Assembly: GCF_018131075.1 (NCBI RefSeq) | Contig: NZ_JAFCLS010000025.1 | Coordinates: 60,967-124,966, forward strand | Length of the DNA: 64,000 bases | Direction: 5' to 3' | Origin: Bradyrhizobium sp. JYMT SZCCT0428 | GTDB taxonomy: Bacteria; Pseudomonadota; Alphaproteobacteria; Rhizobiales; Xanthobacteraceae | Shown here: positions 35,065 to 43,183 of the stretch, one piece after another | How positions within the stretch are numbered: position 1 is the stretch's first letter | Layout of the letters: the number at the start of each line of letters is the position of its first letter | Program-made: the position numbers and the translations under genes | Notes under the pieces: generated by a model | Told to the model about the DNA's origin: nothing | Databases searched by the model: none | Seen by the model: the letters and a program-made list of their open reading frames with translations, nothing else

Positions 35065-35182
35065 GCCATCCCGGCCTGCCTCTGCCTCGTGCTATTAAAG
35101 GCGTGCCGACAAGCGCAAAGTTTGATATTCGCGCACCCAAAGCCGCAAACGACATCCACCATTTCGACCGATTGGAAGCACG

Positions 35183-36520
35183 ATGAGCACGATCCTGAAG
35201 AGCCTGCCCAAAGGGGAAAAAGTCGGCATCGCTTTTTCTGGTGGCCTCGACACCTCGGCGGCGCTGGTGTGGATGAAGCAAAAGGGCGCCCGCGTCTTTG
35301 CCTATACCGCCAACCTCGCCCAGCCTGATGAGGCCGACTACGAGGAAATTCCGCGCAAGGCGCTCGAATTCGGCGCCGAAAAAGCCCGCCTGGTGGATTG
35401 CCGCACGCAACTGGTGCACGAAGGCATCGCCGCCATCCAGTCCGGCGCCTTCCACGTCTCGACCGGCGGCAACACCTATTTCAACACCACGCCGCTGGGT
35501 CGCGCGGTAACCGGCACGATGCTGGTTGCGGCGATGAAGGAGGACGGCGTCAACATCTGGGGCGACGGCTCCACCTACAAAGGCAATGATATCGAGCGGT
35601 TCTATCGCTACGGCCTTTTGACCAATCCAAGTTTGCGGATTTACAAGCCCTGGCTCGACCAGCAGTTCATCGACGAGCTCGGCGGGCGCGCGGAAATGTC
35701 AGCGTTCATGACCGCCAACGGCTTTGCCTACAAGATGAGCGCCGAAAAGGCCTACTCGACCGACAGCAACATTTTGGGCGCCACCCACGAGGCCAAGGAT
35801 CTCGAGAGCCTCGACAGCGGCATCAAGATCGTCAATCCGATCATGGGCGTGCCGTTCTGGCGCGACGACTGTGCCGTCAAGGCCGAAAAGGTCGTCGTGC
35901 GTTTTGCGGAGGGCCAGCCCGTCGCGCTGAACGGCCAGACCTTCGCCGATCCGCTGGCGCTGTTCCTCGAAGCCAACGCCATCGGCGGCCGGCACGGTCT
36001 CGGCATGAGCGACCAGATCGAGAACCGGATCATCGAGGCCAAGAGCCGCGGCATCTATGAGGCGCCCGGCATGGCGCTGCTGCACATCGCCTATGAGCGC
36101 CTGGTCACCGGCATCCACAACGAAGACACCATCGAGCAATACCGGATCAGCGGCATGCGCCTTGGCCGGTTGCTCTATCAGGGGCGGTGGTTCGATTCGC
36201 AGGCCCTGATGCTGCGCGAAACCGCCCAGCGCTGGGTGGCGCGCGCCGTCACCGGCGAGGTCACGCTCGAGCTGCGCCGCGGCAACGACTACTCGCTGCT
36301 CAACACCGAAAGCCCGAACCTGACCTATCAGCCGGAGCGGCTGAGCATGGAGAAGGTGGAAGATGCGGTGTTCACGCCGGCGGACCGTATCGGCCAGCTG
36401 ACCATGCGCAACCTCGACATCACCGATACCCGCGCCAAGCTGAAGCTTTATTCGGACACGGGCCTGCTATCGAGCGGGGACGGTTCCGAGATCTTCAAGC
36501 TCGGTAACGACAAGAGCTGA
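35183..36520 (+). CDS. argG: Argininosuccinate synthase
   Basis: A 445-residue cytosolic enzyme that joins citrulline and aspartate with ATP to form argininosuccinate, the penultimate step in arginine synthesis. The PP-loop AFSGGLDTS is at residues 17-25, and STGGNTYFNTTPLGRAVTGT, WGDGSTYKGNDIERFYRYG and RRGNDYSLLNTESPNLTYQPERLSMEK are the family blocks. The length and sequence place it in the ~447-residue type (E. coli-like), not the ~400-residue type common in many bacteria. It is monocistronic by position. Confidence 0.97.
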   Translation: MSTILKSLPKGEKVGIAFSGGLDTSAALVWMKQKGARVFAYTANLAQPDEADYEEIPRKALEFGAEKARLVDCRTQLVHEGIAAIQSGAFHVSTGGNTYFNTTPLGRAVTGTMLVAAMKEDGVNIWGDGSTYKGNDIERFYRYGLLTNPSLRIYKPWLDQQFIDELGGRAEMSAFMTANGFAYKMSAEKAYSTDSNILGATHEAKDLESLDSGIKIVNPIMGVPFWRDDCAVKAEKVVVRFAEGQPVALNGQTFADPLALFLEANAIGGRHGLGMSDQIENRIIEAKSRGIYEAPGMALLHIAYERLVTGIHNEDTIEQYRISGMRLGRLLYQGRWFDSQALMLRETAQRWVARAVTGEVTLELRRGNDYSLLNTESPNLTYQPERLSMEKVEDAVFTPADRIGQLTMRNLDITDTRAKLKLYSDTGLLSSGDGSEIFKLGNDKS

Positions 36521-36566
36521 ATCCGCGGGGCCGGATTTTTCGGCGCCTCGGCACCGCTGCGCGCGG

Positions 36567-36584
36567 CCGTTACATAGATGTCAT
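36567..36584 (+). promoter_or_regulatory. Weak PHO-box-like site upstream of the alkaline phosphatase
   Basis: CCGTTAC and ATGTCAT separated by four bases. The second half matches CTGTCAT at 6 of 7 positions, the first at 4 of 7. It is about 90 bases before the phosphatase start. Weak alone; considered because the gene product is a phosphatase and a stronger site precedes phoD. Confidence 0.3.
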
Positions 36585-36673
36585 CCGGGGCGGATAGATG
36601 TTGGCCGCTTTCACTTCTTGCAGAGCCGCGGCTGTCGCTGCCCTGCAGGCAAGCACGCGCGGAGCCCCAGATT

Positions 36674-38434
36674 TTGATCAAGCCAGTCACCGTCATCACC
36701 CTCGCCGCCCTGCTCTCGGCATCGCCGGTTGTTGCCCAAACAGTCTATCCGATCGACCGCGCCGAAATTCTCTCCGGCGCGCGGTTCGACTTCAAGGTTG
36801 AATTCCCTGATCGGGTCGACCCGGCGAAACTGAAGGTAACGGTCAACGGCCAGGACCATGCCGCCGTGTTCGGCCGGGCCGCAACGTTTATCGAGCGTGA
36901 GGACGGCAGGGACCAATCCGCGCTGATGCTTCGCGATGTCGAGCTGGCAAAGCCCGGCCCGGTCGTTGTCGAGGTCAGTGACGGCACGACGAGCCGCAAG
37001 GTGACGTGGACGGTCTACGGCACCGGGCCGCGCAAGGCGAAGAACGTGATCCTGTTCATCGGCGACGGGATGTCGCCCGCCCATCGCGTCGGGGCGCGGC
37101 TACTTTCCAAGGGCATTGCGGAGGGCAAGAGCCTCGGCAAGCTTGCGATGGACGACATGCCGCATACGGCGCTGGTGGCGACCGCCGGCTCGGATTCGAT
37201 CATCACCGATTCGGCAAACTCGGCGAGCGCCTATTCCACCGGCCACAAGAGCGCGGTCAACGCGATGGGCGTCTATGCGGACCGCACCAGAGACGCGTTC
37301 GACGATCCCAAGGTCGAAACCATCACGAGCCTTGCCCAGCGCCGGCTCAAGATGAGCATCGGCATCGTGACCACCACCGAAGTCGAGGACGCCACGCCTG
37401 CGGCGATGGTGGCGCATACGCGGCGCCGGGCTGCCTATGACGAGATTGTCGAGCAGCTTTTTGTGGCAAGGCCCGACGTGTTGCTGGGCGGCGGCAGCGC
37501 GAACTTCCTGCCGAAGTCGGCGGCCGGATCCAAGCGCAAGGACGAGGTCGATTATATCGCCCGGTTCCGCGAGGCCGGCTATGCCCTGGCGACGACCGCC
37601 GGCGAGCTCAATGCGCTGGCGGCCAAACTCGATACGCGCCAGTTGCTCGGGCTGTTCGCCACGGGAAATATGGACGGGGCGCTGGATCGCAAATTCCTCA
37701 AGGGCGGCGGCGTCAAGAAATTTCCCGAGCAGCCCGACCTGACCGAGCAGCTCCAGGCCGCGCTGAACGTGCTGTCGAAAAACGAGGCCGGCTTCTTCCT
37801 GATGGTGGAATCCGGATTGATCGACAAATACGCGCATGCCCTCGACTTCGACCGCGCCGTCTACGACACCATCATGCTCGACAATGCAGTGCGTCTCGCC
37901 CGCGACTGGGCGAGCAAGCGCGGCGACGACACCCTGATTCTGGTGACGCCGGACCATAACCACCCCAACGCACTGGTCGGCACCATCAATCACGACATGA
38001 GCACGACGTCGGAAGCGCCGATGCGCGAGCGCGTCGGCGTCTACGACAAGGCCGGCTTCCCGAATTACCCGGCGCCCGATGCCGACGGCTATCCCTCGCG
38101 CGTCGACGTCAGCCGGCGGCTCGCCATCTTCTCGGCCAGCCTGCCCGACCATTACGAGACCTTTCGCCCCAAACTCGACGGCCCGAACGACCCGACCATG
38201 AAGGGAGACGATGACGGAACCTTCAAGGCCAACGACAAGTACAAGGGTGTTCCCGGCGCCGTGCTGCGGCCCGGCAATCTGCCGGCGATGATGAACGCCA
38301 GCGTGCATTCCGGCGAAGACGTCATCCTGACCGCGACCGGACCCGGCAGCGAACGGGTCAAGGGCTCGATGGACAATACGGAAGTCTTCCGCGTGATGGT
38401 CGACGCGCTGGGGCTCGCCGCGGCGAAACCGTAG
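36674..38434 (+). CDS. Alkaline phosphatase (PhoA superfamily), exported
   Basis: A 586-residue periplasmic phosphomonoesterase. A signal peptide (MIKPVTVITLAALLSASPVVA) is followed by an N-terminal ~110-residue Ig-like domain (VDPAKLKVTVNGQDHAAVFG). The catalytic domain has VILFIGDGMS for metal binding, TDSANSASAYSTGHKS with the serine nucleophile, VESGLIDKYAHALD and VTPDHNHPNALVG. The start is TTG at 36674, supported by GGAG nine bases upstream and by the signal peptide; the frame is open further upstream without homology. Longer than E. coli PhoA (471) because of the extra N-terminal and C-terminal parts. Confidence 0.9.
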   Translation: MIKPVTVITLAALLSASPVVAQTVYPIDRAEILSGARFDFKVEFPDRVDPAKLKVTVNGQDHAAVFGRAATFIEREDGRDQSALMLRDVELAKPGPVVVEVSDGTTSRKVTWTVYGTGPRKAKNVILFIGDGMSPAHRVGARLLSKGIAEGKSLGKLAMDDMPHTALVATAGSDSIITDSANSASAYSTGHKSAVNAMGVYADRTRDAFDDPKVETITSLAQRRLKMSIGIVTTTEVEDATPAAMVAHTRRRAAYDEIVEQLFVARPDVLLGGGSANFLPKSAAGSKRKDEVDYIARFREAGYALATTAGELNALAAKLDTRQLLGLFATGNMDGALDRKFLKGGGVKKFPEQPDLTEQLQAALNVLSKNEAGFFLMVESGLIDKYAHALDFDRAVYDTIMLDNAVRLARDWASKRGDDTLILVTPDHNHPNALVGTINHDMSTTSEAPMRERVGVYDKAGFPNYPAPDADGYPSRVDVSRRLAIFSASLPDHYETFRPKLDGPNDPTMKGDDDGTFKANDKYKGVPGAVLRPGNLPAMMNASVHSGEDVILTATGPGSERVKGSMDNTEVFRVMVDALGLAAAKP

Positions 38435-38446
38435 TAGAACTCTCAT

Positions 38447-38566
38447 CGTCGTCCCTGCGAACGCAGGGACCCATACCGCGTGATCTGCCGATAGGGCAGC
38501 GTGGGAGATGTTCTTTTCTCACAACAAAATCCTGTGGCTATGGCTCCCTGCGTTCGCAGGGACGCC
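38447..38566. repeat. Palindromic intergenic repeat, family D copy 1
   Basis: CGTCGTCCCTGCGAACGCAG...GACCCATA and the mirror TATGG(G)CTCCCTGCGTTCGCAGGGACG. Each arm also folds on itself (CCCTGCGAACGCAGGG). It sits between convergent phosphatase and OmpA genes. Related copies are near 43.1 and 63.9 kb. Confidence 0.85.
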
Positions 38567-38592
38567 GGGTTGGACGAAAGCGTACCAAAACA

Positions 38593-38622
38593 AAAATGGC
38601 CGGGATTGCTTCCGGCCATTTT
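38593..38622 (-). terminator. Rho-independent terminator of the OmpA-family gene (bidirectional shape)
   Basis: Perfect 11-bp stem AAAATGGCCGG/CCGGCCATTTT with an eight-base loop. On the minus strand the stem is followed by TTTTTGTTTTGG, and it begins 20 bases after the OmpA-family stop. The T-run on the plus side is shorter, but it could also end the phosphatase transcript. Confidence 0.85.
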
Positions 38623-38641
38623 CATATTGTGCTGACCGATC

Positions 38642-40750
38642 TCAGCGCCGCGGCGGCGCGGTGCCGGGCGGGGGCGGCGGCAGTGCCGCCTGGCCGCCAT
38701 TGAGCAGCGGGGTGATGCGGCGGACCGTGACGCGCCGGTTGATCTCGCTCGGTCCGTCCGTCTGCTCCTTCGGATACTGCTCGCCATAACCCTGCGAGGT
38801 CAGGTTCTCCGCTGGCACGCCGAACTGCTGCGTCAGCAGCGTTGCGGCGGATTCTGCGCGGCGGTCCGACAGCGAGAGATTGTCGATGTCGGAGCCCACC
38901 CTGTCGGTGTGCCCTTCGATCAGGAACACCTCGCGCGGGTTGGCCTGGATCGCGCGGTTGAGGCCGTCGGCGATCGCCTGCAGCTTCGCCGCCTGGTCCG
39001 GCGGGATCTCCCACGAACCGGTTGCGAAGTTGATCGAATTGACGTCGATGCTCGGCATCTGCATCCGGACATTGGGGCTGTAGCGGATTTCGTCGAGCGA
39101 GTAGCGCCGGTCGATCCGTTGTACCGGCGGCGCCACCATGGTGTCGTAGATCACTTCCGGGGTCGCTTCGTCCGCGCTGACGATGTAGCGGTCGTAGGGC
39201 ATGTTGACCACTGGCGGCGGCAGATCGACATAGAAGCCGCCGACCGCGCGCGGATCGCGGTAGCTGTTGTCGATGATGATGACCTCGCGGCCCCGTTCGT
39301 CGCGGCGGATCCGGCGCAGCAGCCGCCCGTCATTGCCGACCACGGTGATGATCCGGCTGCCGTCCGGACGGATCACGACGGTGCGGGTTTCGCCGCCGAC
39401 GGTCTCGGTCTGGATGTCACGCGCACCATAACGGAAGCGATAGAGATCGTTGCCGCGGACGTATTGCTGGCCGCTCGGGTCGCGGATGATGATCCGGTCC
39501 GGCTCGGTGTAGATGGTGCGACCGCCTTCGATGGTTTCGCGCCGCTGGCTGTGCATGTTGGCGATGGTCGCGCCGACCACGGCGCCGGCCACCACGCCGG
39601 CGCCGATCGCAAGTGGCGTCATGTTTTCCCGCCGCGGCGGTGGCGCTGACGGCAGTTGCGTTGTGACCGTGGGTGCTGCCCGGAAGGCCGGTGCAACCGT
39701 CGGCGGAGCGTTTTGCGATCTGCCGGGCGGTGCTGTTGCGGCTGCCGATCCAGGGACGGTACTTGGGGCCGGGGCGCCGGCGGGAGGCGCGGGCGGAATG
39801 GCCGGGCGTCCCTGCTGGCCGGGCGTCGGTGCTCCGGCTGACGGAGGTGCGCCGGCAGGCGGCGTCGTTCCGGCGGCGGGCGGTGCGCCAGCAGGCGGTG
39901 TCGTTCCGGCAGCCGGCGGCGCGCCGGGTGGCTGACCGGGGCGTGGCGGCTGACCACCCGGAGGTGTCGTCGTCGCGCCACCCGGGGCGGGCGGCGTTGT
40001 TGCGCCAGGACGCGAGGGCGCTGTCGGTGCTGCGCCGGCAGGAGGCGTCGAAGGCGTTGCCGCGGCCGGAGGCGTGGTCGGCGATGGTGTCGCGGTCGGC
40101 GTTGCCGTGGGACCTGCGCCCGGCGCTCCCGGCACACGCTTGGTGCCAGCCGGGGGCGTGCCCGTGCCCGGGCGCGGTGGCGCGCCTGGAGGTGTCGTCG
40201 TTGTGCTGCCTGCCACGGGCGGCGATGCGGTCGGCGCAGGCGTGGTGGTTGCCGCCGGCGGAGGCGGCGTACGCGCGGGCGGAGCTGCAGCAGGCGGCGG
40301 CGTTGGTGTCGGACGCGCGGGTGGAGCCGCAGCCGGCGGCGGTGTGGGCGTCGGACGCGGAGGCGGCGCAGCGGCGGGCGGTGCCGGTGGCTTCGGCGCA
40401 GCCGCCGGGGGTGGCGCGGGAGGAGGTGTCGGCCGCGGCGGCGGCGCCGCAGCGGGTGGTGCCGGCGGCGGTGCGGGACGCGGCGGAGGAGCCGCAGCAG
40501 GCGGCGGAGCCGGCGGAGGTGTCGGGCGCGGAGGCGGAGCCGCAGCCGGTGGCGGCGCGGGTGGTGTCGGTGGCTTCGCGGCCGGCGGCGGCGCGCCCTT
40601 TGGCGGCGCCTTGGGCTTTCCATCGGGACCGAGCTCTTCCCTGGCCTGTGCGACGACCAGTGGTGCGCTCTGCGCGTGCGATGCGGATGTCGCGATCTGC
40701 GTCACGGTCAGAGCGGTCGTGGCAAGCAGCACGATGCGAAGGTTTGTCAT
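38642..40750 (-). CDS. OmpA-family outer-membrane/peptidoglycan-binding protein with long Pro/Ala-rich region
   Basis: A 702-residue exported protein. A signal peptide (MTNLRIVLLATTALTVTQIA...SASHAQ) precedes a ~320-residue low-complexity Pro/Ala/Thr/Gly region (residues ~40-360) with PPPRPTPPPAPPPAAA units. A short membrane-like Gly/Ala segment (LAIGAGVVAGAVVGATIA) follows, then a ~200-residue domain (YVRGNDLYRFRYGARDIQTETVGG...). The C-terminal OmpA domain has INFATGSWEIPP and the peptidoglycan-binding GHTDRVGSDIDNLSLSDRRAESAA. It is likely an envelope tether spanning the periplasm. The start read from 40750 is given by the signal peptide. Confidence 0.88.
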   Translation of the reverse strand: MTNLRIVLLATTALTVTQIATSASHAQSAPLVVAQAREELGPDGKPKAPPKGAPPPAAKPPTPPAPPPAAAPPPRPTPPPAPPPAAAPPPRPAPPPAPPAAAPPPRPTPPPAPPPAAAPKPPAPPAAAPPPRPTPTPPPAAAPPARPTPTPPPAAAPPARTPPPPAATTTPAPTASPPVAGSTTTTPPGAPPRPGTGTPPAGTKRVPGAPGAGPTATPTATPSPTTPPAAATPSTPPAGAAPTAPSRPGATTPPAPGGATTTPPGGQPPRPGQPPGAPPAAGTTPPAGAPPAAGTTPPAGAPPSAGAPTPGQQGRPAIPPAPPAGAPAPSTVPGSAAATAPPGRSQNAPPTVAPAFRAAPTVTTQLPSAPPPRRENMTPLAIGAGVVAGAVVGATIANMHSQRRETIEGGRTIYTEPDRIIIRDPSGQQYVRGNDLYRFRYGARDIQTETVGGETRTVVIRPDGSRIITVVGNDGRLLRRIRRDERGREVIIIDNSYRDPRAVGGFYVDLPPPVVNMPYDRYIVSADEATPEVIYDTMVAPPVQRIDRRYSLDEIRYSPNVRMQMPSIDVNSINFATGSWEIPPDQAAKLQAIADGLNRAIQANPREVFLIEGHTDRVGSDIDNLSLSDRRAESAATLLTQQFGVPAENLTSQGYGEQYPKEQTDGPSEINRRVTVRRITPLLNGGQAALPPPPPGTAPPRR

Positions 40751-40932
40751 GATGTTCTTGGTCCCTGGAAAGGTTCTGGCAGTAGAGGAATCGTTTGGCG
40801 GGTCGATCAACGGCTAATCGTTAGGCCGGATTGTGGCGGGCTGGAAAGCGCGAAGGCCTTTTATTTCGAGGGCGCAACGGGTTGCATGCGCAATTGTTCA
40901 TTGCATATTCAGGCGGCGCTTTCAGATCAAAG

Positions 40933-41169
40933 TCAAATTGCTCCCTGTGGCCGATCTGTGGCCGGATTAGGCGTCGAGGGCCCGCTCGGCCCGCGCACCG
41001 GCAGTTCATCCGGCGTCTTGCCCGGCAGTTCCTGCGGCGGCGGCGGAGCGCCCGGCTCGCGCATCGGTGGCGGCACCTCCGGACGGGGATTGCCCGGAGG
41101 ATCTTCGCGCGGTGGCTCGGTTGGTTTTCCCGGCGTCGGCGGCGGGATTTCGGGAGGTTCGATCGGCAT
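40933..41169 (-). CDS. Small proline-rich hypothetical protein
   Basis: A 78-residue protein that is about one-third proline: MPIEPPEIPPPTPGKPTEPP, then a PREDPPGNPRPEVPPPMREPG stretch. No signal peptide, helix or known motif. It starts immediately after the stop of the pyridoxamine-oxidase-like gene (TAG then ATG, no gap), which argues for translational coupling and a real gene. A similar small proline-rich protein is, from memory, common in Bradyrhizobium; not verified. Confidence 0.65.
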   Translation of the reverse strand: MPIEPPEIPPPTPGKPTEPPREDPPGNPRPEVPPPMREPGAPPPPQELPGKTPDELPVRGPSGPSTPNPATDRPQGAI

Positions 41170-41655
41170 CTACATTGCGACCTTGCGATTGTCGCCGATC
41201 TCGGGCCGCGTCCCGGTCACCGCGGCTGCGGCCATTTTGACGTAGCTGATGACGGTGCCCGGCGAATCCCAGAATTCGGCATCGTCGGGTGTAATTTTCA
41301 GGACGCGGATGTTCGCGTCGTCAGCCGAATCCCACCAGGCTTTCGCCTCCGTCGAGAACAACTGCTTGATCTTGGCGCGGTCGTTCGAGACGACCGCGGT
41401 GCCCGTCACCGACACATATTTCTGATCGCTGGCGTCGGCGAACGACAGGTTGATGCCGGGATTCTTGGCGATTTCCTCATCCTTGTGGCGCCGCGCATCG
41501 GTCAGGAAAAAGACCGCATTGCTGTCGCGCTCGAGATACGCGCTCATCGGCCGCGCGCGCAGTTTGTCACCGTCACGGGTGACCAGCATCGCAAAGCCGA
41601 TCTTCTGCATCAGCTCCCAGGCACGATCGACATCGCGTGCATTATCATTAGCCAT
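41170..41655 (-). CDS. Pyridoxamine 5'-phosphate oxidase-like (general stress protein 26) family protein
   Basis: A 161-residue flavin-binding split-barrel protein. Family pattern: RAWELMQKIGFAMLVTRDGDKLRARPMSAYLERDSNAVFFLTDARRHKDEEIAKNPGINLSFAD, then KAWWDSADDANIRVLKITPDDAEFWDSPG. It may bind FMN/FAD or F420-like cofactors; stress-related in relatives. The start read from 41655 is preceded by GGAG at six bases; four codons upstream a second ATG is weaker. Coupled to the downstream proline-rich gene. Confidence 0.9.
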   Translation of the reverse strand: MANDNARDVDRAWELMQKIGFAMLVTRDGDKLRARPMSAYLERDSNAVFFLTDARRHKDEEIAKNPGINLSFADASDQKYVSVTGTAVVSNDRAKIKQLFSTEAKAWWDSADDANIRVLKITPDDAEFWDSPGTVISYVKMAAAAVTGTRPEIGDNRKVAM

Positions 41656-41748
41656 ATTTCGCTCCATTACTGCCTTGGCGATAACGGAACTGATGCCGTG
41701 ATGTTCCCAACGTAATCGGAAGGGAACCGCCTCATCCCGGTGCGTCAG

Positions 41749-42135
41749 TCACCCCGGCGTGTGGCAGACCGCCTCGATGTTGTGGCCGTCGGGGTCGAGC
41801 ACGAAGGCGCCATAGTAATTCGGGTGATAATGCGCGCGAATTCCAGGCGGGCCGTTGTCGCGCCCGCCGGCAGCCAAAGCGGCGTTGTAGAAGGCATCGA
41901 CGGTGGCGCGGTCCTTGGCAAGGATCGCGACATGCACCGGCTTGTTCAAGCCGCCTTCGCCGCCGATCCAGAAATCCGGCTTGCCGCCAGCGCCAAAGCC
42001 GGCGGCGGGATCATGGCCGGTCTGTTCCTGCGTCACTTCCATGATAAGCACATAGTCGAGCGGCGCCAGCGCCTTCACATAGAACTCCTTGGCGCGCTCA
42101 TAATCCGAAACCGGAAAACCGATATGGTCGATCAT
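41749..42135 (-). CDS. VOC (glyoxalase/bleomycin-resistance) family protein
   Basis: A 128-residue metal-dependent-type single-domain VOC protein. It begins MIDHIGFPVSDYERAKEFYVKAL with a metal-ligand His near residue 4. KPVHVAILAKDRATVDAFYNAALAAGG holds a second candidate His, and YGAFVLDPDGHNIEAVCH ends with the Glu ligand. The reaction is unknown; possibly glutathione- or lactoylglutathione-related. It lies between the stress protein and the FkbM gene, with gaps of 93 and 31 bases. Confidence 0.9.
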   Translation of the reverse strand: MIDHIGFPVSDYERAKEFYVKALAPLDYVLIMEVTQEQTGHDPAAGFGAGGKPDFWIGGEGGLNKPVHVAILAKDRATVDAFYNAALAAGGRDNGPPGIRAHYHPNYYGAFVLDPDGHNIEAVCHTPG

Positions 42136-42166
42136 CGAACTCTCCCTTGGTTAGAAGATGGTCGGT

Positions 42167-43054
42167 TCAGCCGCGCACCAGCAGCGTATTGCTGCGGGTC
42201 TTGCCGGTCTCGGCATAGCCGCGGGCGCGCATGTCGGCGATGCAGTCATGCTGCCATTCATTCGATGACAAATGTTCGATCACGACCGCGCGCGGCCACA
42301 GCGCCTGCGGGGCTTCCTTGAAGAAGCCGGTCAAGACGCGGTCCTCAAAACCTTCGACATCGATCTTGAGCGCATCGACATGCGATACGCCGGCTTCGTC
42401 GAGGATGCGCTGTAGCCGCAGCGACGGGACCTTGATCGCCTTGGCTGAGGCCTGTCCCGACACGATGTGGCTGGCGCCGAGATTGTCGCCATCGGTCTCG
42501 ATCATCAGCTCGCCATCGGCGGGACCGGCGGCGGCGGCCACCAGTCTGGTTTGGGCAAAGCCGGAGGCGGCGTTGTTGAAGGCGAGCCTTGCATGGGTGA
42601 CCGGATGCGGCTCGATCGCGACCACTTTGCCGCTGGCGCCGACATGGCGCGCCAGCGCCAGCGCATAGGTGCCGACATTGGCGCCGACATCGACGAACAC
42701 GCCACCAACAGGCGTATGCGCGCGCAAGAAATCCAGCTCCTCGATGTTGTAGTCCGGATTGAACAGCGCGCCGCGCTCGGTGGCGCTGGCCTGATGATAG
42801 AAACGAAACGATGCGCCCTGATAGGACACGTCCACCGGCCCCGCGCGCAGCACATTGAGCAGCCGCGACAGCATCGGCCGGAACGCGCCGCGCTTCAGCC
42901 GCGAGCGGTGCGCCAGCGCAATGATCGCGGCCTGCGCAGCATTCGGGGCGAACGCGCCGAACGGCGCGGGCGTGGGGTCGTTGTCGGGCTTCAAACGGAT
43001 ATCCTCGGTGGAAAGCGGCGCATGAATAGCCGGTTTTGCGCGCGGCTCCAACAT
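42167..43054 (-). CDS. FkbM family methyltransferase
   Basis: A 295-residue SAM-dependent methyltransferase. Motif I is VFVDVGANVGTYALALARHVG, motif II/III AIEPHPVTHARLAFN, and the FkbM-type VDALKIDVEGFEDRVLTGF is present. Such enzymes methylate sugars, polyketides or other small molecules; the substrate cannot be told. The start read from 43054 (MLEPRAKPAIHAP) avoids an upstream extension that comes from the adjacent repeat; the ribosome-binding site, if AGGGG, lies in that repeat. Confidence 0.87.
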   Translation of the reverse strand: MLEPRAKPAIHAPLSTEDIRLKPDNDPTPAPFGAFAPNAAQAAIIALAHRSRLKRGAFRPMLSRLLNVLRAGPVDVSYQGASFRFYHQASATERGALFNPDYNIEELDFLRAHTPVGGVFVDVGANVGTYALALARHVGASGKVVAIEPHPVTHARLAFNNAASGFAQTRLVAAAAGPADGELMIETDGDNLGASHIVSGQASAKAIKVPSLRLQRILDEAGVSHVDALKIDVEGFEDRVLTGFFKEAPQALWPRAVVIEHLSSNEWQHDCIADMRARGYAETGKTRSNTLLVRG

Positions 43055-43056
43055 AT

Positions 43057-43175
43057 CGTAGCCCCTGCGAACGCAAGGGGCCCATAACCACAGGGAAAAG
43101 TTTTGCGAATGGACTCTGCTACCGAGCTTCATCGACAGGTCACGCGGTATGGGTCCCGGCGTTCGCCGGGACGAC
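43057..43175. repeat. Palindromic intergenic repeat, family D copy 2
   Basis: CGTAGCCCCTGCGAACGCAA and CCATAACCACAGG on the left, GCGGTATGGGTCCCGGCGTTCGCCGGGACGAC on the right. It fills the space between the FkbM start and the ABC transporter end, so the FkbM translation signal partly overlaps it. Confidence 0.8.
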
Positions 43176-43183
43176 AGCTAGCG

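Noticed and set aside
39513..40817. Long open frames on the plus strand opposite the OmpA-family gene
   Set aside because: They arise from the complement of Pro/Ala codons in a low-complexity region; they lack start context and homology, and the minus strand has a signal peptide and OmpA domain.
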